From positions 1-45,807 of the forward strand of contig VBGM01000149.1 of NCBI GenBank assembly GCA_005880855.1: DNA of 45,807 nucleotides, read 5' to 3'. The notes under the pieces were generated by a model. It did no database searches and was not told the origin of the DNA. It saw only the letters and a list, made by a program, of their open reading frames with translations. Within the stretch, counting starts at the first letter, position 1. Every line of letters begins with the position of its first letter. This document shows, in pieces, positions 31,961 through 40,033 of this stretch. Origin of the DNA: Chloroflexota bacterium. Its GTDB lineage: Bacteria > Chloroflexota > Dormibacteria > Dormibacterales > Dormibacteraceae. The position numbers and the translations under genes are program-made.

Positions 31961-32447
31961 GAAGAGGGGCACCGCCCATGCCCAGGCGCTCGTCGAGTTC
32001 GCGATCGCCCTCCCGATCCTGATCCTCCTGGTGGCGGGCGTGCTCGAGCTGGGACGTGGTTACTCGTATGCCGTGGCCACCTCGGACGCCGCCCGAGACG
32101 GCGCCCGCTATGTGTCGGGCAAGACGGCGACCACCAACGGCCCTGGCCTCGCCGCGATGTGCAACCTGGTCACGGCCGACCTCGCCGCCGTTTCCAGCAA
32201 CATCAGCTGCCCTACCCAAGTCGGTCATGCGCCCCCGTTCGTGAGCGGCGTCGATTACACCGCGCCTGTGGGCGGTCAGATGGTGGTCGCCGTCTACTGC
32301 GGCGCCAGCGCGAACTGCACCGGCGGCGTCACCGCGCTGTATCAGTCGGAGGTCGATGTCTATGTTTACTACGGGTTCAACGACCTGAACCTGTTGGGCG
32401 GCCTCGTCACGATCTCGGGCTCGAGCAAAACGACTACGTCCTGGTGA
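31953..32447 (+). CDS. TadE-like pseudopilin 1
   Basis: A 164-residue protein with the TadE signature AQALVEFAIALPILILLVAGVLELGRGY at the N-terminus: a short basic lead (MVKKRGTAH), Glu after the LV, and one membrane helix. The rest is a small extracytoplasmic domain with three cysteines. TadE/TadF/TadG are minor pilins or pseudopilins of the Tad system, often processed by a prepilin peptidase. It overlaps cpaE by 8 nt. Confidence 0.85.
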   Translation: MVKKRGTAHAQALVEFAIALPILILLVAGVLELGRGYSYAVATSDAARDGARYVSGKTATTNGPGLAAMCNLVTADLAAVSSNISCPTQVGHAPPFVSGVDYTAPVGGQMVVAVYCGASANCTGGVTALYQSEVDVYVYYGFNDLNLLGGLVTISGSSKTTTSW

Positions 32448-32454
32448 GACTTCG

Positions 32455-33135
32455 GTGCGTGCAAGGTTGAGCGCCCCTCACCGCGGCGCTTCGCGGGGGG
32501 GAGCTCCCCGCATGGTGGGGTGCCCAGGGAGCACAGGTCAAGCTCTAGTGGAGTTCGCTCTCATCGCCCCGGTGCTGCTGCTCATCATCGGAGCGACCGT
32601 CGACATGGGTCGCGGCCTTCTCCTCTATTCGCTCCTCGAGGGCGCTTCACGGGACACCGCCCGCCAAGCGGCACTCGTCTATTACAGCGGGTCCAACACG
32701 CTGGCCCCGGACTGCACCGCGCTCGCGACGCCCTGTTCGCTGAACCCTTTGATAAACAGCGCTCACCTGCTGGATCCCCTGGGCGCGCAGGTCGTTTATC
32801 AGGACTCCACCGCGATCAGCGCGGCGCCGTCCTATGGCACCTTCACCGCGAACGCCGACCCAACGCAGCCAGGCACCATCGCCCTGGCCGGCGGGACCAC
32901 CAACAACACCGTCTATGTGTTCATCTACGAGATCGATTCGGCGGCCGGTAATCCCAATCCTCGCTGGAGCTGCCCGACTTGCGGCGCCGTCAATGGCGCG
33001 TACGTGCGTACGTCGGGGCATCAACGCGTGGTGGTCGACCTCAAGCTGAAGTGGCAGCCGGTGCTGGCGCGCCTGCTCGGCCTGCCGTCGACGATCACGT
33101 TCGATTCGCAATCCGTGCTGCGCATGGAGTTTTGA
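32455..33135 (+). CDS. TadE-like pseudopilin 2
   Basis: A 226-residue protein with the same N-terminal signature (GQALVEFALIAPVLLLIIGA) after a longer 28-residue basic leader, one membrane helix, and an extracytoplasmic domain with four cysteines (including a CPTC pair). The start is a GTG 7 nt after the first tadE stop; an internal ATG at codon 20 would give a leader closer to normal length and cannot be excluded. Its TGA shares the A with tadG's ATG. Confidence 0.85.
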   Translation: MRARLSAPHRGASRGGAPRMVGCPGSTGQALVEFALIAPVLLLIIGATVDMGRGLLLYSLLEGASRDTARQAALVYYSGSNTLAPDCTALATPCSLNPLINSAHLLDPLGAQVVYQDSTAISAAPSYGTFTANADPTQPGTIALAGGTTNNTVYVFIYEIDSAAGNPNPRWSCPTCGAVNGAYVRTSGHQRVVVDLKLKWQPVLARLLGLPSTITFDSQSVLRMEF

Positions 33136-35465
33136 TGGGCGCCGGCAGCTCACGCCAGTCCGGGCAGGTGATGGTGCTCGTGGCCGTCGCCCTGCTCGCA
33201 CTCATCGGCTCCGCGGCGCTGATCCTGCTCGCCGGCTCGGTCGAATGGCAGAAAAACCAGGTCCAGGAGCTGGCCGATGCGACCGCCCTCGACTCTGCCT
33301 TGAAGGTCGCAATCGGGTGCGACGCCGCCAAAGCGAACGCCGTCATCGCAGAAGCCGACAACTTTCTTGCCTCGCGGCGAACCCGGACCGGTGCTTTGAG
33401 CGTGACCCCCGGCACCTGCGCCACCCCTTACAAGGGGACCGACACCTTCGCCGGAGGTTTGAGCGCTACATACAACTACCCCTATCGCGCTCACCAGCAG
33501 GAGGTCGAGGTGATCCTCACCTTGAGCCTGCCGATCTCGTTCGGCGGCGAGCTGGGGACGAGCAACACCAACGTAACGCGCCGCGCTGTGGCGCAACAGC
33601 TTGCGGGTTCGGTGCCGGCCATCTCGGCCACGACCCTCACATGCACAGGTGGGCAGATCAACGTCGCCGGCAGCATCGCGGCCCAGAACCTGATCACGAG
33701 AAGCGGCAGCTGCGCGTTCTACGCGCACACGCGGTACGACGCCGCTTCCGGAACCTATTCGGACCTTGGCAACGTGCAGGTGTACGCGGACGGCCAGGGC
33801 TGGGTCGGCGGCGGGGGGTCATGCGCGGCGGCCTCGAACTCCGGCTCGAGCAACGCCATCTGCGCGGATGGCGCGGAGCTCTCGGGTCACGTGACGCCGG
33901 TATGCGGCACGAACGCCACCAGCCAGTTCCTTTCGGCCGGTGACGCCGCCATCAACGCGAACCCCTGCGCCGCGAGCGTGGCTCCCCTACCTGTACCTCC
34001 GGTGTCCGCCCTCCTCCCGCCCGAGCCCAACACCGACGCCGGCGCGATCGCAACGCTGCAGGGCACCGGCGGCGCGGCGTGCTCCGCCGCCGGTGGGTAC
34101 CCGAACATCGTGGTTGGCGGCGTGACTGTAGGCACCGGGCTTGCCCCGGCCCCAGTCAAGGACGCCAGCGGCTACTACCACTTCAAACCGAGCTGCTACG
34201 GCTATCTCAACGTCGCCGGCCTCAGCGGAGGCATCTCGAACGTCCAGGCGGGCCCGATCGTCACCGCCACGCACTTCCTCACCCCAACACTTCCGGCGGC
34301 GAGCACCGCTGGCACGCTCCTGGTAGCGGCCGTCCGGTCTGACGCCACCCTGACGAAATTCACCGCTCCGGCAGGCTGGGTCCAAGCGGGGGTCGAGAGC
34401 CAATCGGGGACCAGCCCGCGGACCGAGATCTGGTACTACCCGAACAACCCCGGCGGCATATCCGCCGCCACGTTCACCATCAACCCGGCCAGCATCGACT
34501 CGACCGCGCAGATAACCGAGTGGCGCAACGTGGCGACGGTTGCCCCGCTGGACAAGACCGGCAACACCGCGATCGGTGTGGTGCAGAGCACCGCGACAAT
34601 TTCGACCTCGGCCGCGAACGCGGCAGCCAACGACCTCGTGATCACCGACGTAGGAGTCCTCGAGGCAATTCCTGGACAGGTGATCTCGCAGGGACTCGGA
34701 TGGAACAGTCTGGCCAACGACCCGACCGATGGCTTCACCTCCGAGTACAGGCTCGACCTCCCGGCCGCGCCCGCGCCCAGCGAGACGCTGAACAGCACCG
34801 TGACGACCACGTGGGCGCTGGTGATGGCATCGTTCAAGGCGGCCTCGTCATCCTCTGGCGCGGTTTTTGATCCGGGTTTCTACTACTTCAACGGGTCCGG
34901 GTTCGCCGGCGGAGGAGGGGTCTGTCTGGGAGGGGGCACGCTGCTGGCCCGCGACGTGACGATGGAGTTCGTCAACCAGGCCGGGTTCTCGTCGGGCACC
35001 TGCGCTGCTGGTGGCGGAGCGAGCTGCGCGGGGTCCTGCCAGTTCGGGTCGGCCCCCTGCTCTCTCTCGCCCTGCCCGCCCAACGCTGGGGCCGACTCGC
35101 CCAACAACCTGACCTGGCTCGCCGCCCCCTGCTCGGCCGCGCCGGCGGCAGCCGATGCCGCGAGCTGCCTCGGCGGCGCCTCGTGGTGTACTGCCGGGGA
35201 CCGGGCGTGCTCGAACCTTCTGATCTGGGCGCTCCCCTCCAACACGGGGACAATCGCGATCACAGGCAGCGCCGCGCACGCCTGGCTGCTGGGGTCGGTC
35301 TACTGGCCGGGAGCGTGCACGGACAGCGTCAATGGAACCAGCATGATCGCGGGTTCGGTGTCATGCGGCACCCTGACGATGTCCGCTGGCGCGGGCGCCG
35401 CGACAGCCGTTGGGAGCGACGCCGGAATCAGCACCGCCCTGGTCGAAGCCGTTCTAGTCGAGTGA
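33135..35465 (+). CDS. Large TadG-like Tad surface protein with inserted beta-rich domain
   Basis: A 776-residue protein. Residues 10-32 form the TadG-type helix (GQVMVLVAVALLALIGSAAL), followed by the WQKNQVQELADATALDSA segment found in TadG. Residues about 366-568 form a separate beta-rich domain (GTLLVAAVRSD, APAGWV, EIWYY, ITEWRNV, ASFKAA). After that come a Gly/Cys-rich C-terminal region with many paired cysteines (about 590-720) and a polymer-like SG/SA-rich tail. TadG usually has a vWA domain; none is seen. An adhesin or pilus-tip role is inferred. Confidence 0.78.
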   Translation: MGAGSSRQSGQVMVLVAVALLALIGSAALILLAGSVEWQKNQVQELADATALDSALKVAIGCDAAKANAVIAEADNFLASRRTRTGALSVTPGTCATPYKGTDTFAGGLSATYNYPYRAHQQEVEVILTLSLPISFGGELGTSNTNVTRRAVAQQLAGSVPAISATTLTCTGGQINVAGSIAAQNLITRSGSCAFYAHTRYDAASGTYSDLGNVQVYADGQGWVGGGGSCAAASNSGSSNAICADGAELSGHVTPVCGTNATSQFLSAGDAAINANPCAASVAPLPVPPVSALLPPEPNTDAGAIATLQGTGGAACSAAGGYPNIVVGGVTVGTGLAPAPVKDASGYYHFKPSCYGYLNVAGLSGGISNVQAGPIVTATHFLTPTLPAASTAGTLLVAAVRSDATLTKFTAPAGWVQAGVESQSGTSPRTEIWYYPNNPGGISAATFTINPASIDSTAQITEWRNVATVAPLDKTGNTAIGVVQSTATISTSAANAAANDLVITDVGVLEAIPGQVISQGLGWNSLANDPTDGFTSEYRLDLPAAPAPSETLNSTVTTTWALVMASFKAASSSSGAVFDPGFYYFNGSGFAGGGGVCLGGGTLLARDVTMEFVNQAGFSSGTCAAGGGASCAGSCQFGSAPCSLSPCPPNAGADSPNNLTWLAAPCSAAPAAADAASCLGGASWCTAGDRACSNLLIWALPSNTGTIAITGSAAHAWLLGSVYWPGACTDSVNGTSMIAGSVSCGTLTMSAGAGAATAVGSDAGISTALVEAVLVE

Positions 35466-35470
35466 GGATT

Positions 35471-35498
35471 CGCGGTGGGGACTAACGTCCCCTCCGCG
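35471..35498 (+). terminator. Strong stem-loop just after tadG
   Basis: The 12-nt arms CGCGGTGGGGAC and GTCCCCTCCGCG pair fully except for one T-T mismatch, around a TAAC loop. It starts 6 nt after the tadG stop. No T-tract follows, so it may act as a processing or partial-termination hairpin between the cpaE-tadG and cpaB-tadC segments. Confidence 0.5.
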
Positions 35499-35541
35499 GA
35501 CCAACCCCTGCTCCTCAGCCACGCTGGGGTGGCGCTTCGGA

Positions 35542-35593
35542 AGGTGGCATGCCTGGGGCCGGCCGGAATAAATCCGGCCTAGGTCCGCCACCT
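35542..35593. promoter_or_regulatory. Two-tier inverted repeat between tadG and cpaB
   Basis: An outer 7-bp stem (AGGTGGC 35542-35548 with GCCACCT 35587-35593) encloses an inner perfect 7-bp hairpin (GGCCGGA, ATAAA loop, TCCGGCC at 35561-35579). The nested geometry suggests an RNA structure in the leader rather than a simple operator. Confidence 0.45.
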
Positions 35594-35651
35594 GGCATTC
35601 ACAGAATTTGCCCGCCTCGAGTCCTCCGACTTCTTAGGGACTCCTGAAATT

Positions 35652-35679
35652 CGGTGCACATCGCGCATCATGTGCACCG
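35652..35679. promoter_or_regulatory. Perfect 10-bp inverted repeat upstream of cpaB
   Basis: CGGTGCACAT and ATGTGCACCG are separated by 8 nt, 36 nt before the cpaB start. The half-site GGTGCAC with an 8-nt spacer fits a dimeric regulator operator. AGAGG 6 nt before the ATG (35716) is the ribosome-binding site. Confidence 0.5.
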
Positions 35680-35715
35680 TGAAACGCCTACTTAACGCCC
35701 TACCAGAGGTTTCCA

Positions 35716-36504
35716 ATGGCCGCTGAGATCGGCCGCCCGCGGCGCGGCAGGACCTACATCGTGGTCGGCACCGTGCTTGCCGTGCTCGCTTTCGCGACAG
35801 CTGCCGGGGTCGCCAGCCTACCCCTCCTCTTCTCGAACAACCCCACCGGCACCAAGGTCGTCGTGGCCAAGACCTCAATCAACGCACGCACGAAGATCCA
35901 GGCCTCGGACCTGACGATGAGCGTCGTCAACCCCGTCCCGCCACAGGCGTTCACAGACATCAACTCTGTCGCCGGCAAGGGCGCACGCGTGGACATCCCC
36001 GCCGGCGCCCCGGTCACAGCCAACCTCATCGCCCAGTCGCCTGACCTGCTGAGCAGCAGCGACGTAACCTACCTCCCCATCCCATCAGGATTCGTCGCGG
36101 TCACGATCCCCACCTCGGAACAGGTCGGTGTGGGTGGGTACGTTCAGCTGGGGGACCGCATCGCGGTGCTCGCGACGGTCAACACCAACATCTTCGGGAT
36201 CAACCCCGGCTCGCCCGTGGTCAGAACAGTGTTCCGAAACCTGGATGTGATCAGGGTGGGCCCGGCCAGCACGTCGAGCGGAGCGTCTCAGATCACCAGC
36301 AGCCTCACTGTGCTCATGACCGCATGCGACTCCGAGTACATGTTCTGGTTCCTCAACAACGCGGTCCTCAAGTACACCCTGGAGTCGTTCCGGGACTACG
36401 AACAAACGCCGAACCAGCCCGACCCCTCCTGCCCAAGCCTCACGGCAGCGGGTGGCGTCGGACCGCGCGAGGTAGACAAGAAATGGAAGTTCACGACGCC
36501 GTAG
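35716..36504 (+). CDS. cpaB: Tad pilus assembly protein CpaB/RcpC (SAF domain)
   Basis: A 262-residue protein with a cytosolic basic lead, one membrane helix (about residues 13-38) and an SAF domain: VVVAKTSINARTKIQASDLT, then GKGARVDIPAGAPVTANLI. This is followed by the RcpC-like beta region SGFVAVTIPTSEQVGVGGYVQ. CpaB/RcpC is the periplasmic component that links the inner machine to the cell surface. The start has AGAGG at 6 nt. TadB follows after 25 nt. Confidence 0.87.
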   Translation: MAAEIGRPRRGRTYIVVGTVLAVLAFATAAGVASLPLLFSNNPTGTKVVVAKTSINARTKIQASDLTMSVVNPVPPQAFTDINSVAGKGARVDIPAGAPVTANLIAQSPDLLSSSDVTYLPIPSGFVAVTIPTSEQVGVGGYVQLGDRIAVLATVNTNIFGINPGSPVVRTVFRNLDVIRVGPASTSSGASQITSSLTVLMTACDSEYMFWFLNNAVLKYTLESFRDYEQTPNQPDPSCPSLTAAGGVGPREVDKKWKFTTP

Positions 36505-36529
36505 TGGTCGTTCCGGTCAGGGTCTAACC

Positions 36530-37480
36530 GTGGGCTTGACGATCGTCCTGATCTCCATTGCGGCCGCCATCGGGGTCGTGCTGGTCGTGTACGGGATCGT
36601 CGCCCGCGACCGCGCGATCACCGAGGCCGAGACCGGCGGCCCTTCCGCTCGCGTCACTTACCGCACTCTGGCGGACGTTCGTGAGCAGCTGCGGCGGCGG
36701 TTCGAGCCCACCGGCGCCCCCGTCTGGATCGCCGCGCAAAGCCCCAATGCGCTGGCCGCCGACCTGGCGAGCGCCGACCTTCAGCTGCGCCCTTATGAGT
36801 TCCGCATCCTGCAGCTGGGCTCGGCGCTCGTCCTGGCCCTGGTGGGCTACACGCGTTTCGGCGTCAACCTTGCGGTGCCCGTCCTCGCCGTCGTCGGCTA
36901 CGTGCTGCCAGTCATCTACCTTCGCAACCGCAGGGGCCACCGGCTCCGGATGTTCGAGGCCGGCCTCCCGCGCGCGATGGAGCTCATCGCCAACTCGATG
37001 AAGGCCGGCCAGTCGGTGGCGCAGTCCCTCGGGGCCGTGACGGAGAATGCGGGCCCGCCGGTCTCGGAGGAGTTTCGGCTGGCGCAGCGCGAGGTCGAGC
37101 TCGGCGCCTCCGTGGAGAGTGCGCTCAGCAACATGGTGAAGCGCATGGGCAGCTCCGACCTCCGGCTGATGGTGATGGTGATCACGATCCAGCACGCGGT
37201 CGGCGGCGACCTGCCCGCCATTCTCACCACGCTCGCCGACACGATGCGGCAGCGCGCGGAGATGAGGGAGGAGATCCTGGCCGCGACAGCTCAGTCCAGA
37301 GCCTCGAGCCTGATCATCACCCTGCTGCCGGTCGTGGCGGGCGCGTTCCTTTTCTTCGTCGTGCCCGATTACTTCCGCCCGATGTTCGTCAATCCGCTTG
37401 GATGGGTGATCCTGGCACTGGCAGCCGGCCTGCTGGTGCTCGGCAACATCATCATCAGGCGCATCACGGCGATCACATGA
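36530..37480 (+). CDS. tadB: Tad inner-membrane platform protein TadB
   Basis: GspF-type (T2SSF) platform protein that couples to CpaF. The 316-residue protein has N-terminal membrane helices (about 3-25 and 95-135), the cytosolic T2SSF domain with FEAGLPRAMELIANSMKAGQSVAQSL, and two C-terminal helices (about 255-312). The start is GTG. Its TGA overlaps the tadC ATG (ATGA). Confidence 0.92.
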   Translation: MGLTIVLISIAAAIGVVLVVYGIVARDRAITEAETGGPSARVTYRTLADVREQLRRRFEPTGAPVWIAAQSPNALAADLASADLQLRPYEFRILQLGSALVLALVGYTRFGVNLAVPVLAVVGYVLPVIYLRNRRGHRLRMFEAGLPRAMELIANSMKAGQSVAQSLGAVTENAGPPVSEEFRLAQREVELGASVESALSNMVKRMGSSDLRLMVMVITIQHAVGGDLPAILTTLADTMRQRAEMREEILAATAQSRASSLIITLLPVVAGAFLFFVVPDYFRPMFVNPLGWVILALAAGLLVLGNIIIRRITAIT

Positions 37481-38409
37481 ACGCGCTGCCGGTCTTCGTT
37501 GGCATCGCCGCCGCGATCGGCGCGTGGCTCATCGTGTCCGGGGCCAGGAGCTCCCAAGCCGGCGATGCGTCCACGCTCGCCCGGCAGCGTCTCGCCAGGC
37601 AGGAGCTCGGCCTCGGCCAGAGCGCGATCGCGCTGGAGCTCGAGAAGCCGCTGGGCGAACGGCTGACCGCCCCATTGCGCCGCTGGCTGATCCGGCAGAT
37701 CACGCGCCTGACGCCGGCCGCCCAGGCCGCGAACTTTCAGCACAACCTCGATTTCGCCGGCAACCCTTTCGGGCTCGACCCCGCCGGCGTGCAGACCCTC
37801 CGCATTGCTTCCGCCGCCGCCCTGGGCACCATCGGCACTGCCCTGGGTGTCTTGATCGGTTCGCCATTCGCCCTCGTGATTTTTCTTTTGGTCGGTGTCG
37901 CCGTTGGTTTCTACCTGCCGGTGCTATGGCTCGACCAGCTCGTGCGGGAGCGGCGCGCCGAGATCGAAGCGGCGCTTCCCAACGCCCTCGACGTGATCGC
38001 GATCAGCATGGAAGCGGGCCTGGGACTGGACCGTGCCGCTGAGCAGCTCGTCCGCCACCAGGAAGGTCCGCTCACGCTGCTGGTAGCGCGCGCCCTACGG
38101 GAAATAGAGCTGGGACGGCCACGTGCCGACGCGCTGGAGGAGATGGCCGATGCCACCGGCATCGAGGATTTCACCGGGCTCATCCGCTCCATCCTCCATG
38201 CCGAGCGCACCGGCGTTCCCATCGCGCGCACCATCGCCGCGCATGCCGCTCAGATGCGGGTGAAACGGCGCTTGAAGATTCGCGTCGAGGCCGCGCGCGC
38301 CTCGTTGAAGATTCTCCTCCCGACGGTCGGCTGCGTTTTTCCGACGTTGTGGCTGATCATCCTCGGGCCGGCCCTGCTGGTGGTCCTTACCATCACCTCA
38401 AAGCACTAG
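37477..38409 (+). CDS. tadC: Tad inner-membrane platform protein TadC
   Basis: Second T2SSF-family platform protein, paralogous to TadB. The 310-residue protein has helices at about 3-21, 106-150 and 280-305, and the signature IEAALPNALDVIAISMEAGLGLDRA in the T2SSF domain. The ATG at 37477 fits the family start; longer readings run into tadB. The stop TAG is part of a CTAG also used as the stop of the convergent hydrolase gene. Confidence 0.92.
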   Translation: MNALPVFVGIAAAIGAWLIVSGARSSQAGDASTLARQRLARQELGLGQSAIALELEKPLGERLTAPLRRWLIRQITRLTPAAQAANFQHNLDFAGNPFGLDPAGVQTLRIASAAALGTIGTALGVLIGSPFALVIFLLVGVAVGFYLPVLWLDQLVRERRAEIEAALPNALDVIAISMEAGLGLDRAAEQLVRHQEGPLTLLVARALREIELGRPRADALEEMADATGIEDFTGLIRSILHAERTGVPIARTIAAHAAQMRVKRRLKIRVEAARASLKILLPTVGCVFPTLWLIILGPALLVVLTITSKH

Positions 38410-39032
38410 CTCAGAAAGGGGTTCGTCCGCCGCTCCTGCCCGATGGTCGTAGCCGGACCGTGCCCGCTGTAGACGACGATGTCGTCAGGGAGCGTCAGGA
38501 GTTTGTTCTTAATCCCCTCCAGGAGCGCAGCTCCGTCGGAGTTTTCGAAGTCCGAACGGCCGATGGAGCCGGCGAAGAGCGCATCGCCGGTGAACACGAC
38601 ATCACCGATCTTGAGCGAGACGCCGCCCGGGCTGTGGCCCGGCGTGTGAAGCACGTCGAACTCGAGCGATCCCGCCCGGAACGGCACGCTGTCGACCAGT
38701 GGGACTGTGGTCTCGACGATCGGAATGTTGAATTTGAACTGACGTCGCAGCTGCTTGCCCTTCATCACGACGTCCTTCTCGGCGTCGTGCACCGCGACAT
38801 CAAAGGGACCCAGGACGTCGATCAGCTCCGGGAGGCCGGCGATGTGGTCGACGTCCGTGTGGGTCAGGATGACGGCCTTCATGTTGACGTGGTGCGTGCC
38901 GGCCAGCTCGATCACCGCATGCGGCTCGAGGTTGGCGTCGATGATCACGGCGTCGTGGGTCTCCTGGTCCTCGACCAGGTAGGAGTTGGTGCCGAACTGG
39001 CGGTCCGCGGTGGCGGTGACGAGGACGTTCAG
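38406..39032 (-). CDS. Metallo-beta-lactamase-fold hydrolase, CTG start
   Basis: A 208-residue glyoxalase II-like hydrolase. The metal motif reads THTDVDHIAG, where the second His of HxHxDH is Asp. HTPGHSPGGVS, FTGDALFAGSIGR and SGHGP are present. The reading frame begins NVLVTATADRQFGTNSYLV. No ATG, GTG or TTG lies near it, and CTG at 39032 overlaps the TGA of the upstream gene (CTGA), as many starts here do. The substrate is unknown; thioester or lactone hydrolysis is typical of the group. Confidence 0.85.
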   Translation of the reverse strand: MNVLVTATADRQFGTNSYLVEDQETHDAVIIDANLEPHAVIELAGTHHVNMKAVILTHTDVDHIAGLPELIDVLGPFDVAVHDAEKDVVMKGKQLRRQFKFNIPIVETTVPLVDSVPFRAGSLEFDVLHTPGHSPGGVSLKIGDVVFTGDALFAGSIGRSDFENSDGAALLEGIKNKLLTLPDDIVVYSGHGPATTIGQERRTNPFLS

Positions 39033-40033
39033 AGCTTCTTGCGCATGACGACGTTGCGCTCGAGCTCGCGATATGGCTCGAAGCCCGCGCGCAGGTACAT
39101 CTCCATCGGCCCGCGGTAGTTGCCCTGCGGAGTATCGTCGCCCCTGCGCGGGGGGTAGGCCTCGACCTGTCGAACCCCTCGCTCGCGGAGCCGGTCGATC
39201 GCGGCATCCAGGAGCTGCGAAGCAACGCCATGTCCTCGATACGGTGAAGCGATCACGAAGCAAGCGACTGACCCGACTCCCTCCTGGGATGCGGCATCGA
39301 GGTTGAAGCGGCGCATGACGCCGGCGAGATGGGTCGTCTCGCCGTAGTTGCACCAGCCCACGGGCTCGCCGCCGGCCATCGCCAGCAACGCTGTGACCTT
39401 GCGCTGCTCGATGCCCTCTGACATGTCGCGGCGGTTTTCCGCAGCGGTGCGCACCCCGGCCTCTTCTTCGCTCTCCGCTAGATGAGTCTCCATGCAGTAG
39501 CAGTCCTGCCAGGCAGGGAAGTCGCGGAAGGCGATGTCGTCGAAGAAATGCTGGTATGTCGATAGGCGGTCTGGTGTCACCTCGACGATCTCCACGTCGC
39601 CGATCTCCGGCAGGCGCTCGAGTTCAGCGCGCGCCACCGGGTCTGTGGCCAGACGGAGACCCTCGAGCAGAGCGAAACCCTGGGACTCCATCAGGGGATG
39701 GACGGGATCTTCCGCCACCCACGACATCTGGACCCGCGAGCCGGCCTCGATCCGAGACACCTCCCAGGTCATCTCGTGCGGCGGCGCGGCGGCGAAAGAA
39801 GGTGCGAACAGGAACCTCGTGCGCAGCGCGAGCCGGCGAGGCGAATCCATGTCGATGACGTCGGATTCCTCGGCGAGGTCGCCGCGCGAGCCCAGCCAGC
39901 GGATGTGCCCGCCGGGCGTGAAATCCCCCTCGGGCAAAAGATTGAAGTACCAGTGCCGCGGCCCAGGAGCGACGAGCTCACCCCACACCACCTCCGGCGC
40001 AGCCGCGATATCGATCGAGTGAGAACCCTTCAC
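39029..40033 (-). CDS. SRPBCC (AHSA1-like) and GNAT acetyltransferase fusion
   Basis: A 334-residue protein. Residues 1-130 have the SRPBCC ligand-binding pattern (SIDIAAAPEVVWGELV, ITERATION-like hydrophobic strands, HEMTWEVSRIE). Residues about 150-334 form a GNAT domain with the acetyl-CoA motif CFVIASPYRGHGVASQLLDAA and MEMYLRAGFEPYRELER. This lets a binding fold sit in front of an N-acetyltransferase. It overlaps rel and the hydrolase gene by 4 nt each, so the three are an operon. The substrate is unknown. Confidence 0.82.
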   Translation of the reverse strand: MKGSHSIDIAAAPEVVWGELVAPGPRHWYFNLLPEGDFTPGGHIRWLGSRGDLAEESDVIDMDSPRRLALRTRFLFAPSFAAAPPHEMTWEVSRIEAGSRVQMSWVAEDPVHPLMESQGFALLEGLRLATDPVARAELERLPEIGDVEIVEVTPDRLSTYQHFFDDIAFRDFPAWQDCYCMETHLAESEEEAGVRTAAENRRDMSEGIEQRKVTALLAMAGGEPVGWCNYGETTHLAGVMRRFNLDAASQEGVGSVACFVIASPYRGHGVASQLLDAAIDRLRERGVRQVEAYPPRRGDDTPQGNYRGPMEMYLRAGFEPYRELERNVVMRKKL

